Source of the DNA: Pelodera strongyloides
Taxonomy: Eukaryota > Nematoda > Chromadorea > Rhabditida > Rhabditidae
NCBI GenBank assembly: GCA_036852015.1
Contig: JAANDG010000481.1
Location: forward strand, 1-64,000
Reading direction: 5' to 3'
DNA: 64,000 nt
Below are positions 12,201-27,200 of this stretch, one piece after another (the first letter of the stretch is position 1; each line of letters opens with the position of its first letter). Both the position numbers and the translations under genes were made by a program. The notes under the pieces were generated by a model, which did not search any database, was not told where the DNA came from, and worked only from the letters and a program-made list of their open reading frames with translations.

Positions 12201-15200
12201 TAATCAAAGTTGTCACAACCATCAATTACTTGCATTCAATGGCCAGACCAGGCCATTCCCTGTGAACAAAAAATCGCACCCTACCGTGAGGCGTAGAGTA
12301 AACAACAGCATATCACCTTCGGCCGCATTCGGGGAACCGGCGAACGGTGAAAGTCAGCCTTCCTTCGGTTCAAACAAAACAAAGGTCACACAAACCTGGA
12401 TCTTGTCAATAAGAACATTATTTTCTTCCTTCCATGGATCAAGCTTGTATTTCTTCAAGATCCACTTTGCTTCGTCTGCATCAGCCAACTCGGCTCGATC
12501 CTTCGCCTCAGACCGATAAGCGTTGATAAGCTAAACCGGCTAAACTAAACGTGCGCAAATGTGCTCAGTTCACAGCCTATTCCGTATCTAACGTTTTCTA
12601 CGCGTTGATAACTTTATTTAGAAATTTTAGTGCCAAGCGGCGTTTATTATTTAATATGATCTACACATACAATCAAAATGGCAAACATAACACTAAAAGT
12701 AACTCTAAAACCAAAACATGCTACTTACTGGTGTATAAAACCGATTTTCTAATATGAAAAAGACAGAGAAATAGAGAAAAACCACACTGAGTTGTAAAGG
12801 ACATTTTCTTTTACCTACGTAAGTAAGCAGTCGATGTTAACTTACGTCCACATAGTCTGGTGATTTCGGGTACTCATCCTTAGGCCATTCTGGATCCATG
12901 AAGTACTCCCATAGATATGCTCGATCTTCCGCAGTACCATGTGAGACTAGAACAATTTGAGAGTTCAGATGATGCATAACTTTACGCATACCAAGTTGAA
13001 ACTGTGCATAACAGCTGAACAAATACAGACGAGTATTATAATAGATTTAACGTCGATAGAATACACTAACGATAACGATAACTCAATATGCGGTTAGACG
13101 AAGTCACAGTATGTTACTAGTTCCAGCAGAGAAAGTTGTACAATGTATACTACAATTGAAATGATAACTGATATTATAAACGCACATGTTTCAAGTTGAA
13201 AATCCGCATCGTTTGTCAATTTGAACATTTTCTGCAATGCAACCAATCGTTCACCTGTAGGGGCTTCTCCAAACTTTGCTGAAAGCATAGAATGAACATA
13301 CATGATGTTAAAGCGAAATACTGGTCGGTTTTTGAAACGCATCGTCGAGAAATGCATTCTTACGTATTTATGCTAAGGTACTCGCATTTAGATCGATTTT
13401 TTTATTTTAATTCATGTTCATTTGCATAAGTTGCATAAGAATGCTGGTGCACCGGAAAAACCGTCCGGTATTTCGCTTTAAGGAGAACATCAACATCATT
13501 TTCTTACATTACACAATAGAATCAGAGAACACACGATATAGAAGTTGATAATCGAAACTCCGTCAATGATAAATGATATACTTCCATGATAATCGAAACT
13601 CCGTCAATGATATACTTCAATGGTACACTATCAGACACGTCGACACTTGCATCCAACTCATTTTTGTGCTCTAGGCACGAAAAAAACAGTGCGATTTTTC
13701 AAAGTATAAGTCTCAAAATAAACTAACCTGTGCCATATGCCATCACATATGCTTCCGTTACCGCGGCCGTTTCTCTATCCAATCTCTTCTCAATCTTTTT
13801 GTTATATTTGTCATCGCTAAATACAAAAACAAATGATAGAAGAAGCGCATAATACATTTGCAGCAAATTAAATGTGTGCAAAGTGCATAGAGCATGTAGC
13901 ACGAGCGGTAATTGTTCGTAAGTGCAAGCAAATCAAAGTAACTGAAACTGACTCAATAAGACTTGTGCGTTTGAAAGCTTTCCGTCTCTGTCGCAGCATT
14001 GCCTGTTTTCTTTCCAATAGGGGAAGTTTCGCCTTGGCATCTTTCTGGAAACATAACAAGTACACTTGTAAGACGTTGCATAATCGTTTAAGGACGACCA
14101 AATAAGGCAAAGATAAACACTAGACACACAACCACCCGAAATCAGGTCCGCAAGAAATAATTGTATTTGTGTTTTGCCGTAATTACTGTTACGTAGGTGT
14201 TACTGTTGTTTACGCTTACGCTGACAAAGAAGCATTCATATTATCATTACACTACTTACTAATATTAACTGCACAGTGCACAGTGCACCGCGAACTCATT
14301 CACGTGCGAAAACTACAAGACGCAAAAAATGAATAACAATAATACCTTGGCTTGTTTCCGCTGGAATGCCTTCTGCACGTAGCGAGAGAGTGAAGACGAG
14401 TCAACAAATGGGCGACATTCTATTTGTTGTGGTTTTTCCAGTTCTTCTGGTACAATGAACTGGGGCAGTTTGCACAACGATCCAAGTTTCACTGCAAAGT
14501 AAACGCAGGGCATAACTAGGGTCCGCATATCAAAACTTTGGACTTGGGGAGATGGTACAAGCCTTCGTCGGGAGGTGATTTAAACTAATTTGCATATAAT
14601 GTACAAGGATTGGACGTTGGCGTTTTTTTTCTCGGGAGATGGTTCACCCTACCAGGAGGGTGATAGCTAAGAGACCGGGAGAAGGTCGTCGACAGGGTGC
14701 TTTATGCTATGCTGCAAAGGAGAAGGTGCATAAATACCCGGGACACATACATTGGCATTGGCGTGCTACCGTACCATTATTTAACTCTAGTTCATAACAC
14801 AAAAATGCAGATAAGTAATATATATGTAGAAACAAAAGAGAGAGAAACACTATATCTACTCTATACTAAAAGAAAGTGGTATGGTTGAACCAGCCCATTC
14901 CACTCTTATTGGGACTAGGACTCGTTCGTATATTCGCGAGTGAAAACGTGTAGGGGTCAAGGGTCTCCAAATCATACGGACATAAAATATAAAATCAAAT
15001 CACAACCATCTTAATCATAATAAGTTATCCCCACCTGTAATCACATATTCGCACGACGATACCTCGTTCACGCTCAAGATGTAAGCCTCGCTGGTGGAGA
15101 GGAGAGGGTCGCATTCATACTGAACAGAAACAAATTGAGTACGAGTAATAGATTCGAAAAACAACACAAACTTCCAACCAGTCAGCTAGCATGGCATGGC

Positions 15201-18200
15201 CTAGCCCGTCGGTAAACTACAAATACCAGACGAAATCACCTTCCAGGTTAGCATATTACATACGTTTGCAGTGCTAACAGCAATACCACCGTCGCGATTA
15301 GAATATTAAGTATGATGACCAGCAATTCAGAAACGTATCAATGTATCATAAATTTCCCGACGAAAATTATTTCACAGCCAGCCCAAACCAATTAACCAAT
15401 AGCAAGCAACTTGTATAGAACACATATACGGTTACGACAAACAATGAAGAAAAGAAAACAAAACAAAACAAAAGCTTACCCGCACACCAGTTTTCCTAGG
15501 AATTTGCTTCCCTAGCACATCACAAGTGGAACCACCACGATATGACTCTTCTAGATAAAGCAGCCTATAAAAGGTATGTTATTAGAGAACATTTTTGCAG
15601 GAAGGCAGGAATATAATGATGAAATGCTCTAAATACTAATACTATAACACGATATAATTTCGTATATCAACAGATGATACTAAAAATATACATAAAATGG
15701 AAACCTAGTTCTGAAATCCATTCAAATCCAGTGAAAGAGTGAAGGCAGCTCACTCCTATCGAATTTAAGGAGCTAGCCGTTAGACCGTTAGACGGATTAG
15801 TTGAGTTTTTAATGAGGCTTGGAGCTTGGAGCCTGTAGTTTGGAAAAGAAACTAAGAAACACACCTCTCCTTAGTTGATGAAGAGTATTCGGGCATTGAG
15901 TATTCTCCAGTAAACATGCCAAGTGAATACTCAGCATAATCGCTTTCTAAACAAAAAGGGAAACTAATACACTATACACAAGAGCCGAAACAGGATATGT
16001 TCTTAGTTCTTATTCTTATGGCAAATAGGCTAGACTTATTAGCATCCATAACTACAAATACTGTACTCAAGCGGTAATTTAGCAAGAACAACAAGGCAAA
16101 TAAGAAAATAGTGAGCATATGAACCTAACAGTCTAACAAGAAACAAAAAACCCACTTTCTTTCTTCGAATGGAACTGTCTAATTGATTTTCCCCGACAAA
16201 CTTCGTACGTCCACCAGCCGAGTGCCTAGAAAAGTGCATTCTCAATTCACATCAGCGATTGTAAACGTGATTTGCACTTAGGCCACCAAGGTAGATTTTA
16301 GCATATCATTGATTTCAGAGCACTGAACGGTACGTAAATCCCATCTTTACACTAAACATAAGCAAGATAACTGTGCTCATATCACGAGGAGAAAAAGAAA
16401 CACATATAGTAAGAAAAAAACAGTATCCGAGAATGCAAACCTTAGAGATACAGTTCCTGACGTAAAAACCAGCAGCTACAATTTGTGATACGTACTTCGG
16501 GTTTGGGGTGTCAAGCTGAGGTGTTTCCTGAAGAGTTCGGTGTTGAACTAACATCACCACTAAGTATCTTGTCGGGGTTATCAACTTTATTAGTTATATT
16601 TCTTCACTGATACAGAAACATTCATAAGGTTCCAACATAAACATTGGTAGAGTATCTAGCATTCTAACGATAGAAACGATTGGAACTTACCTGCTTTGGC
16701 AAGAATTCGGGAACTTTGCATGCGAATCGTTGTCCACTTTTACTTGTCAGAAACACGAATGATGTATCGAGTGGCTACAAACGGACAGATTAGAACAAAT
16801 AGTTAAGCTGAAGCGATATGGTCGATGGGCAAAACTGATCGCAGGTGAGGTAGTGTCGGATTGAAAGGCGAGTTATATTTAGAGGGCTCTTAAAAATATC
16901 GTGATGGTCCCTCACATCCTCACATATGCACTGGAATAACGAGCCCATGATAATAACATTCTCAATATTACGGAATGAAAGTATGTACAACGCACATCCG
17001 GAATCCTGTCCAATAAGGTCTTTTCCAAAAGCCCCAAATCGGTTGAATCAAGTTTCTCATCAAGTTCTTCTTCCAGGGGAAATCCAGCGGGTAATCGGTC
17101 AATGTCGATCTGTAATTAAATTATTATATTGTGGAGCATGGCTTATTTAGAGAACAACACACATGTCTCTCAGTTTCATTCGACAAGCACATTAATACGA
17201 GCTCGCTATTCGCTATCATATCCAAAACGCCTATGAAAACTATGAATTGTGCTCTCACCTGGTACTTCGCGTTTTCAATTTGATCAATATAGTATGTTGC
17301 CATCGTGAAAGGTAAGAAGCACATCAAGCATAGCAGTAAATATGGAGGCGGCATTATCGAAATCTGAAAATTGTGCGGTTGAGACGAGAAAACTGAGTAA
17401 AAGGAAGAAGCGAGACATCCGACAAAAAAGCAAATTCTGATCTAATTGAAATGAATGTATGTCTGAATAAAGTGGTATTCATAATCTAGACCTAATTTTC
17501 GTGGTAATAATAAAAGTTAAATTCTGAAATGGATGACGCGCCGGTTTTGGTAAACTGACTAAGGTAGTAAGGATGAACAAAACGGGAACATAAACAAAAT
17601 GTATCACTTTAGTTGGGGTGGAAATGCGGCTCAAGTTACAATGACGTCTCAATAACACGGATAGGATGAAAAAATGTCTCAAAACAAAGGCGGAATCAAT
17701 TTTGAATGAATTTTGCAAGGGGAAAAGCTTGCGGAATTGAGGCAAATTCGATGCTCTTCAAAAGGGCGTAGCCAAAATCTGCGCGTTCGCTGTGGTTTCA
17801 ATGTACAGGATACATTTTCTACATTAGTATAGATAGTACGTCAAATTTTACCATATATGTTATCTATATTATATATATCTATACTATACTATATAGTACG
17901 TATTGTACTACTTCACTCGAACTGACTGTTCACAGGAAAGGAAAAATCCCGATTTCGCCCCGCTTCTTTAAAAAAACCCAAATCAAGGTCCGATGTTTCA
18001 TCAGGGCGAAATCGTGGTTTTTGTTTCCCCATGATGGTAACTTCACTTTTATTACTAGATAATGGGGTTTGAGTATGCCAAAAAATCGGCGTGCTTCTGT
18101 CAATACTACCGTATTTTTATACGAAACTTGCATATATAATATGGAAAATTAATGTATGATGATGTGAGATACTTCGGGCTCATGTAATCATGGCGAATGC

Positions 18201-21200
18201 AGAGTTAATTACTATATATGTATGAACCATACATACAATCCATATTATGTTTTTCAGGTGTGCCAAAAAGCTGTTCAAAATCAGTCAGCGCACGTGCTGC
18301 ACAATTTATGGGGGCACTGATGTGTCAATTTAATTGTACATCTCTGCGAATCTACCGCGCACACACTCTATGATGAGCGTGGCGAGTGGAGACACATCAT
18401 CACCAAAGCGAAATCATTTAAAATGTTTATTAAACTCTTTGAAAGGAAATTAAGTTAAAATTATATATATTTTGCTGATCATACTCTGTTGTACCGCAAA
18501 TGTGGATGAGAATTAGACAGTTATTAAAAAATAAAACTAACAAAAGCAGATGTAGAATAACACTCACTAAGAAATTAGTGAGGGGTCATGGGTTCGATTC
18601 CATATACTGTGTGCTCATCGACAATGTTTGTTCTCACATCCTGCATCCATCAAACGAACTAAATAAAAAAATGAATAAAGTTACAATAAGACAAAACCGA
18701 CCCTGTCAAAACCGACCCTTCTAGCGGACACTCTTTAGTACGGAACATTGCGGAAAGTGTGTTATTGGCGTTATGAATGGAATCGTATGCAGTGGTGCAT
18801 CGGTTCGCAGAAGCTTGGTTTTTTCGTCATTTTGTCGTTTCACGTAGCGAAGGGACTCTGCGCTCACTTATGGGCTATGTTGTCTGGGTTCCAACCCCCT
18901 TGTACGGTAGACGCTGCACCACACAGGAAAAATGTATTTATCTCCAGTTTCGAAGGGCCGAAACAGGGCGAATCTGGCCCAAAAATCATTCAGCGCGGCT
19001 TTCACTTTCCATACATAAGCACAATTTGAAACTCGCTACAAAAATTGAAAATCAGGGACAAATTTGAATTTAATACAGATATTCGCATGCAAGTAGCTAA
19101 TACGTGTACTAATTCAAATTTGTCCCTGATCTTCAATTTTTGTAGCGAGTTTCTTAATGAGTTTCTATATGGAAAGTGAAAGCCGCGCTGAATGATTTTT
19201 TGAGGTGTTTCGGCCCTGCGAAACTGGAGATAAATACACTATTAAAGGTGCTCGGAATCGAATCCGATTCAATTCTCTCCATATCCAGCTCTAATAATAT
19301 CTTCTTTTTCTATTATTTGCACAGATTCGTTTCTTTATGTTGTTTCCTAGAGGGTTAGAGGCGTGATTGTCAGCTATTTTAAATCACGTACCCTTGCTAA
19401 GTAATTGTGTTTGGCTCTCATGTACGTTTTTGCTTGCTTATTGTAGTCTAATAATTCAATTTAACTTGCTATTTAGGACCATTCCTGTCGAATGCTTTTG
19501 GTGAATCGATGGGCCAAATCAAAAGGAAAACGCCGAGTAAAATTTTTCTAACTAACACATAACACTTATGGTCTGTCTGGTTTCTGTTATATTTATGTAA
19601 TGTGTTAAAGCACTCTTTGTTGTACTCTTTGTTTTTAGCAGGTAAAGAGTAAGAAGGCACAAGAACTGGTCAATTGGTTTAAATCGCAGGAGGAAAAGCG
19701 ATTAGCTGCAACAAGACACCGTTAGTTTTTCGTTTGCTTTCGGCTTTGTTATTTTTTTCTTTTTATATATATTATGTTGGATACTTTATTCTGATAAAGA
19801 ACAAAATCGAGTTTTTGGTGCGATTTGTTCATTTATCTTTTAGCATGGCCACCGTTCTTCAACGATGTGTTTTTTATTGAACCCAATGGGAAGGATTTGA
19901 TGCAACATGTGATCGTAAGTTTTACTTTCGACTTTGCTGCTTTATTTATCTTAAAGCGAAATGCCAGCTCCTTTGGAAAATTTGCATATGATAAGCAAAT
20001 CCTATGTATCCTATGCTAATTTTGCGCGATCGTCCACGGCTATCGCGCAAAATTAGCATAGGATACATAGGATTTGCTTATCATATGCAAATTTTCCAAA
20101 GGAGCTGGCAGTTCGCTTTAAACTTTCTGTACCTGCGGTAATAGTTTATCACGTTCACGATACTGTCGATGTCAGTCTTATGTGGCGCCTCGCGCCCCAA
20201 ACAGGTATCGTTGCCGTTCGCGCAACTACTGCTCCCCATGTATTCACATTTTGTACCATTTTAAACATTCGCACACACGACTTAAAAAATATAACCGACT
20301 AACCGACATAAGACGTTAAAACACTACTCCGGATTGATTCTTTTGTATATAAACTAAAATTGCAAATATACCTACTTTATCCAATTCACACATACAATCA
20401 ATCAACTACATGGAGCAAGGCACTGTGCAGCTTACGCATCGCTTTAATTTAAAGGAACACATGGCTTTTGTATTCCTCCTCTATTTCCATAGTTTAGGCT
20501 GCGGCTCTCAAGCGTAACCAGGACACAGCGAAGTTCGTGGCCGAAATGGCCGAGCAGGTTCTGTTCAAGGAAGATTCTCTCGGGTTTTCCTTTGAAGAAG
20601 ACAACAAATGGTATCCAACGACCAAGCTGATTTACAACATCTGGTTCAGACATCGTATGTTTTTTTTTCAGTTTTTTTTTCCTTTCTCGTAATACAACTG
20701 AATTGACAAAGTTAGTTCGTGAATTTGAATTATCAAAATGTTGAAGCATTAGGTATTTTCCTAAATTATTAAAGAAAATGTTTCAAAGTTATTCTACGGT
20801 AGAACTCGCGTCTCATATACGCCAATGCGTTTCAATTTTGAGCTAGTGCATTTTGCTAACTGAGACTGACCGTCTATAAGTCCGTACATATTGCGGTATC
20901 CTTTGTTAGCGCGATAGCCTAACATAGTTTGGGTTACATCCGAAGCCCTTTTTTCCAGTTATGTCTTTCAATGTTTGACTCGTTTATAGTGAGTCATGGC
21001 AAAGCTGGTGATCAACATTCATTGCTTGATTCCAAGCTGAGACGGCAACTTCCAGACGAAAATTGGATGCCGATCATTTACATGCCTCCGAGCAAAAGAG
21101 GAGTAGTTCATCATGAGTAAGTTGGTACACTTCACATCACAAAGCTTACAAAGAACCAAAAAAATGTTAAACTTAGTTCAGTAAGGGAATGCTAATGCTA

Positions 21201-24200
21201 TAAGGGAATATATTGCTGTGCGTTTCTTATTCTTCATATTACGATTGCGGATTGATTTTATTTATTTATTAAATAACACCACAAGGTGTGCATCACAATG
21301 AAATATTGAAGAGAACGTACGTAGTATATTATTCGTCGTGTTGTCACTGATTAGCAAACAGGTAGTACTATTATATAATAAAACATAAAACAATGAAAAT
21401 GAAGCGTAATGTGTACGATCTGGCGTCAGGCATTTCAGTTTTTTTACCAATAATTATGATGTTATGTTGTTCCATTTAGGTTCGGTGGTGTCACGATTTA
21501 CACGGATTTGCCTGATCTGAAGGTAAGTGAAGCTTCACACTTCATTTCGTCAAAGAATTTCCAACTTTTATTGAAATTGAAAATGGAACTGAAATCTTGC
21601 CTCGAGTCCTTGTAAGATTTCATTTTGTTTGTATGAACCGATAATTCTCAATTGGGATAGAACATACAAAATAGTTGGCTCGGGTGAGATTCGAACTCTC
21701 TAGTCGGAGCGCTGTAGCTGCTGCGCTATGGCATGGCTGATTACGTTAGTTTAGGAGAAACCCCGAGTGTGCTTGCTGGACTACAACGTAGCGGGGCGCG
21801 GAATCCCAAGTGATTACGTAATAGACCGAAAATTTGGAAGAGCGCCGTCCAGTGGAGAAGAAGCGAGTTATGCGATGTCTTTTTGCCTATTGTTCTTTTT
21901 TTACTTGTTTCGCCGCTTGTTTGTTATTCGTTAGATTTGCGTTTATGCTAGTCGCGCATGATAATTCATCATGTGTGAGGGTGAGGGTAAGGGTATCTTA
22001 GGTTATCTGTGGAAGTTGCACACAGTGATTTCAGGTTCGAAAGACTGATCTACTAGTACCTTTTGCGCAGTTTATTATAATGAGATAAGATAGGTTAATA
22101 GATTTTCAAGGCCGATCCTTTGGATTGTTTTATATTCTAATTGAATTTGAATTATTAATTTCTGAGTATTTTCAGTTGATGTATTGTGATAGCGACTCCT
22201 GCGTTGATGGGGATTGTATAACGGAAGAGTGTGACTGCTGGAAAAGTTCGCTTCCGAGAAGAAAAGTAGGTTTTGTTTTTAATTAAGCATGTCTAACGTA
22301 TAAATTCCGTGCGTAAATGGAGCAGGATGGAGGCGGTTTCTTTAGCTTATTGATAGACCGTTTTGATAAAACCATGTTTTGGTCAGCTACATAAATTTCC
22401 AATTGGTGCCGGAGGTGGTTCGTGCGTGTTTTCACGCACCAGCCTGTACCCCTGGTATAAACGATTCGCACATGTGCTGTATTGTCCGTAGTCTCTTATC
22501 TGCGGTAATCACTGACGGGAATTATCACTATCACTAAGTATCATGCTGAAGCGCCAATAAACTTATTTATATGCGGTAATCCAGTGAAATCGATTCTCTC
22601 TGATTTATTTCGTTTTCTTTTGCAGAAAGATGGCACATTCCCTTTGATGGACTACTATAATAAGGCGATTGTATTATGCGGTCCAGAGTGTGGCTGTCGT
22701 GGACGGTGTAGTAATGGTATCGATCTTACCAAACACCAATACGAGTAAGATTTGTTTTATGTTTACGTTATATAGAACACTTTTTTAAAATACTTGTCTA
22801 CAATATCTTCTGATATTAGCAACATTGTCTTTGTCTTACAGTCTTACGTTTCTGCTGAATTTTTGTGTTTCTATTGCATACTTTATTCTGTATGTAAGTA
22901 ATGTAAGAACACATTTTCAGTTTTCCGCCTTTTCTTACTTAATTTCAATTTCAGACTTGAAGTGTTTCGTGCGAGTCCTACTATGGGATTCTCGATCAGA
23001 GCCTTGGAGCCGATTCCTTTAGGTATAAACCTTTCTTTTGCATAGCTCCATTTACGTTGTCAGTGAAACATTTATGAACATCTGCCTGATATGAACATCA
23101 GGATGACTAAATGACCAAATCTTACTGTAGATTTCTCTGATGATTTATTTAAGGGGCGTTGGTTATGCAGTTCACTGGTGAGGTAGTCACAGGGGAGCAA
23201 CTGGAAGCGCGGGATAAAGACCTGGTTTGTTTTCAACTGAACCCCTTGGTGAATGATTAAAATAGGTATTTAAATTGTATGGGATTTTTTCCCGTGTTAC
23301 AGTGTTACTTCATATTTCTTGCATGTGCGGTGCATGTTCACTATGACTATGTATATGTAGTGAAGTTGATTTGGTCGTTTGAGATGGGACATAAGTTTTG
23401 ACCATCTGCCTTCGGAATCTAATAATATATGAGTGTCGTTGTCAAACTGTTCCCAATCATTGGACTACAACGCCAGTTTACGCGAGAAGCGGAAGCGGAA
23501 ACTATGCCCATTTGAGCAAGAATATTAGCTGCTCAGATTCACATACTAATCTGCTGTTTTCAGCCAAACAAGCCACACCAGTCATACGCTCTCGACCTGT
23601 ATAATCCGGACGAACAAAATGAAATCAGATTCTTGGTGGGCGGCTTTATGTTTGTTACGTTTATTAATTGCTCGATTGATTTGTAGTTGTAATTATTCAG
23701 ATAGAATTTTGAATTGCCCATTTTGCTTTAGTTTTGCGTACCATATCCTCCGTTATGATAAGGATGTGTGATGTTATGCTAAAGCGTCTTGCTTGGGCCA
23801 TTTGGCTCTGGAAGTTTGGGAATTTTGACGGTTTCATTCACTTGGTTGCTGAAATGTATTGTGTGCTCCGTGCTCCCACGTGTGCAATGTTGATTTGGCC
23901 GTTTGAGACTTGCTTGAGCTTGTGAGTGCACCGGTTTTCATTTCTAGGCCCGTCCGACACCCGGTACAGAGTTATATAATACAATACACGAGGGAGAATT
24001 CAGTTTAACTGTTTGTGCGCTTTTAACTAGCATACCGACTGATTCAGCCACCCTCTGAAAAGTACGGTTTGGGCCCGGATACCAATTTGTTTGTTGATCC
24101 GTATGAAAAAGGAAATATCGCTCGATTTTGTGCCCATGGATGTTTTCCAAATCTTCTTCTCATGAGGTGGGTTTCCGTTTCTGTGTTAGATTGGACTTTA

Positions 24201-27200
24201 TTGGATATTCCATTAATTGATTTTGCAGACGGGCTTCGTAGCTAATCTTATTATATAAAAAAGGAGAAGGGTTTGTTTGGTCTTTTGTTTGTGTGAACGA
24301 AACGAAATGAGGATATCTAAGAGGCTATACAAGGAGAATCGGAGCCTAGTGTTGAGCAAGCGAAACTTATTTCATTATTTTTTCAAGATACGTTGCAAAC
24401 GGTTCACACAGCCGTCTGGTTTGGTAATACACTTCTTCTTACCACCTGATTGTTGTATAGTTTAGATTTTTATATAACGGGGTGCACGTTATCTTCTACC
24501 TTTACTTCCTTTCAGAGTCTTTCAAAACAACCTTCGCGCACAAAACGGGATGATCGTTATGATGGCATCTGAGCCAATTTTGCCTGGAGAGGTGCTCATG
24601 TTCGATTATGGACCGTTTTACCTCGAACAGAAGTTGGTCGTTGGTTTCTTATTGATTTAGTTCGTAGTTGATACGTTTAACCTCAGTTGAACTGACTTTA
24701 CTTCCTGCACGACACGAGTCATTTGATTAATTGGTAACAATTCTGTACTAAAGGTTTCGAATTATAATCTTCACTTCTTCACATTATTAACGAAAGAAAG
24801 GAGAAGCACTTTTCGGATAGTAAGCAGTAGTGTAAAAGAGAAGAGGATGTATAGTGTAGTTCAGTGGCGCATTTCAGTTTGGAGAATCGATGCCTCTGTG
24901 GTACGTTCCTTTGCGCGACTGAGGCCGCGAGGAAGGTGACGAGAATATTCACCGCGGATGAGGTAACTTTTTAAAAAACTAATATTTGCTTCGCGCCATT
25001 TTGTCGTTGATTACCAAATTACCATTAGCCTTAACCTTTGATCTTTGGCCAAATGAGGTTAAGTTCTATGCTTCCAGTGTTCATTCGTATTTGTACAAAG
25101 ATTATTATGAATACCATTTTATTCAGACATACAATTATCACACATAGACTTAAGCATAGCATGTAGAATCTAGAGTCCGTTTTTTTCCAGAAGTCGGGGA
25201 TCTTCATCCAGTCCGGACGGTGTCACTTGGCCGATGTGTCCCGTAAATAGTAGACGGTAGAGGGCAGGGAAGTGACCATTGTCGAATGTAGGGAAGTCGG
25301 ATCATTAGATCATGTTGATTTCCAGGTGTTTGATAAATATCACCGCCGCCTCCTTTACAAGTTTGCTGTGCTGAAGAGGCAATATTCGCCGGAAATACAG
25401 AAGGCAATTTTCATGACCCGATTTAAGAGTAAGTTCTACAAATTTTATTTTGTCTGTCTTTTAAATGGCTATGATTTTGCGAGAACGAGAACAACCAAAA
25501 CATAGCATTCTTGGCTATCAAAGAGCTAGTGTGACTAAGCGTCTGGTTATAAAATTGGTGAAAATGCGTTCTCATGTTTTTCCAAAGGTCGTAGTTTTTC
25601 ATGCATACTGGTGACTTGCAATTCGTTGATCGGATGGGTATTTTAGCAAAATCTTTATTGTATTTAAAATAGGCATATAGGCTGTGATTCAGAATTGCCT
25701 CCACCACTGCCACGACAAAAGGAGCCTGCCGGACCACCAGAGGATGTGTTTACGGAACCGATACCGGTCGGTGTTCATACATTTATTTCGCACTTGGACC
25801 TTGGCACTCTATACCGCTATTAGGCCGCATTCGAGTTGGACATTTTCCGGAAAAAAAAGGAAAAAAGTGGTTCGAGATGGATTTCACCAGAAAAGAATGC
25901 AATTGCCACGCATACACATGCAAATGATCGATTGATTTTAGTTTCAATTACGGTACAATTGCATTTTCGACAATTATTTTGCGTGTATTATTTTTTTTCT
26001 GGTTGTCCATCTCGAACCACTTTTTTCTTTTCTTTTCCGGAAAATGTCCAACTCGAATGCGCCCTTAGGGTTTCGGTCACCTAGTGAACTCTTTTCGGCC
26101 TTGAGTTCATCGGTTCATCCCATTCATGCAGTTTGACCATGTCCGCCCTTCTGGGCAGTTAGTAGCAGGACAATTGCGCACTATTACGTTCTGTATTAGC
26201 AACACAACTTGTGTGAGCAGCAAACCACAATATCGAGTTCAACGGCTAGGCTAGGCAAACAATCTTAAAGCAGTATTGTACCTACTTTGGAAAATTTGCA
26301 TATGATACGCATTTCCTGTGTATCCTATGCGAATGCCGGAAGCTTCGGACGGGCACCAAAAATTTGACATAGGAAATACGTATCATATGCAAATTTCCCA
26401 AACTAGGTACACTATTGCTTTAAATCTTATGGAGAGGAGGGGATTGCAAATTCCATTCTCAAGCAATCGTTCGTTTAGTACGAATTTGTCCGACGGTCGG
26501 AGTCGACCAATACAAAAGAGACCGGAAGGGGAAGGACCTCCTCGAGGGGAAGGCGACGCGGTGCTAAACGGAAACAAACCACGAAAAGCAACACCCCGAA
26601 GAAGGTAATTATAGTTCAAGTTCGATTTGTTTGCCGTTATTTATGCGCGGGTAGCCGTTTTCCCTTTACTAATACTCCTTTATGTTCTTGTTAGTGTCTT
26701 GTTAGTCTGCGCGTAAACTCTGAAATCACTCTGGCTCAACTTGAGACCAGAATATTCTTTGGGAGAAATATATCGCCATTTTATTGGTATGCTTTCAAAT
26801 TTGATAACGCGTCATTGATCATTGATGTTTGCTATAAACATACCATATATTATACAAGGAGTTTGTGTCGTGGTCGTTTTTTGTATGTCTTGCCCAGTTT
26901 CATTGACACATTGACCAGGTAGGATGCGTTATTATATACCTAAGCATCATACGCCCAAGCACAACTCCATACTTTTAGAAGGTTCCAGCACCCAGGGTTC
27001 GCCTTCGCCGGAGCCGTGAAGTCGCATCGGATGACGAGGTTGTGGAATTGAGCAGCGATGATGAGCAATTGGATGTGCAGCGTGAGGAGTCATGTGAGCA
27101 GACAGAGCGCACTTCTTCAGGGGATCTTGCCAGGGTAGGCGATCTTTTAAAGGATCAGAATAGAATAATGGGAAAAGCTATTGAACTTCGGAAACACTTA

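Noticed and set aside
25191..25260. Ending the SET gene at the TAG after CHLADVSRK (25253)
   Set aside because: A phase-compatible donor just before it leads to further exons with consistent phases and a nuclear-protein-like basic and acidic tail.
26383..26608. Opposing ORFs over SET exon 26479-26604
   Set aside because: A third frame, open from the acceptor to the donor and in phase with the next exon, is the better reading.
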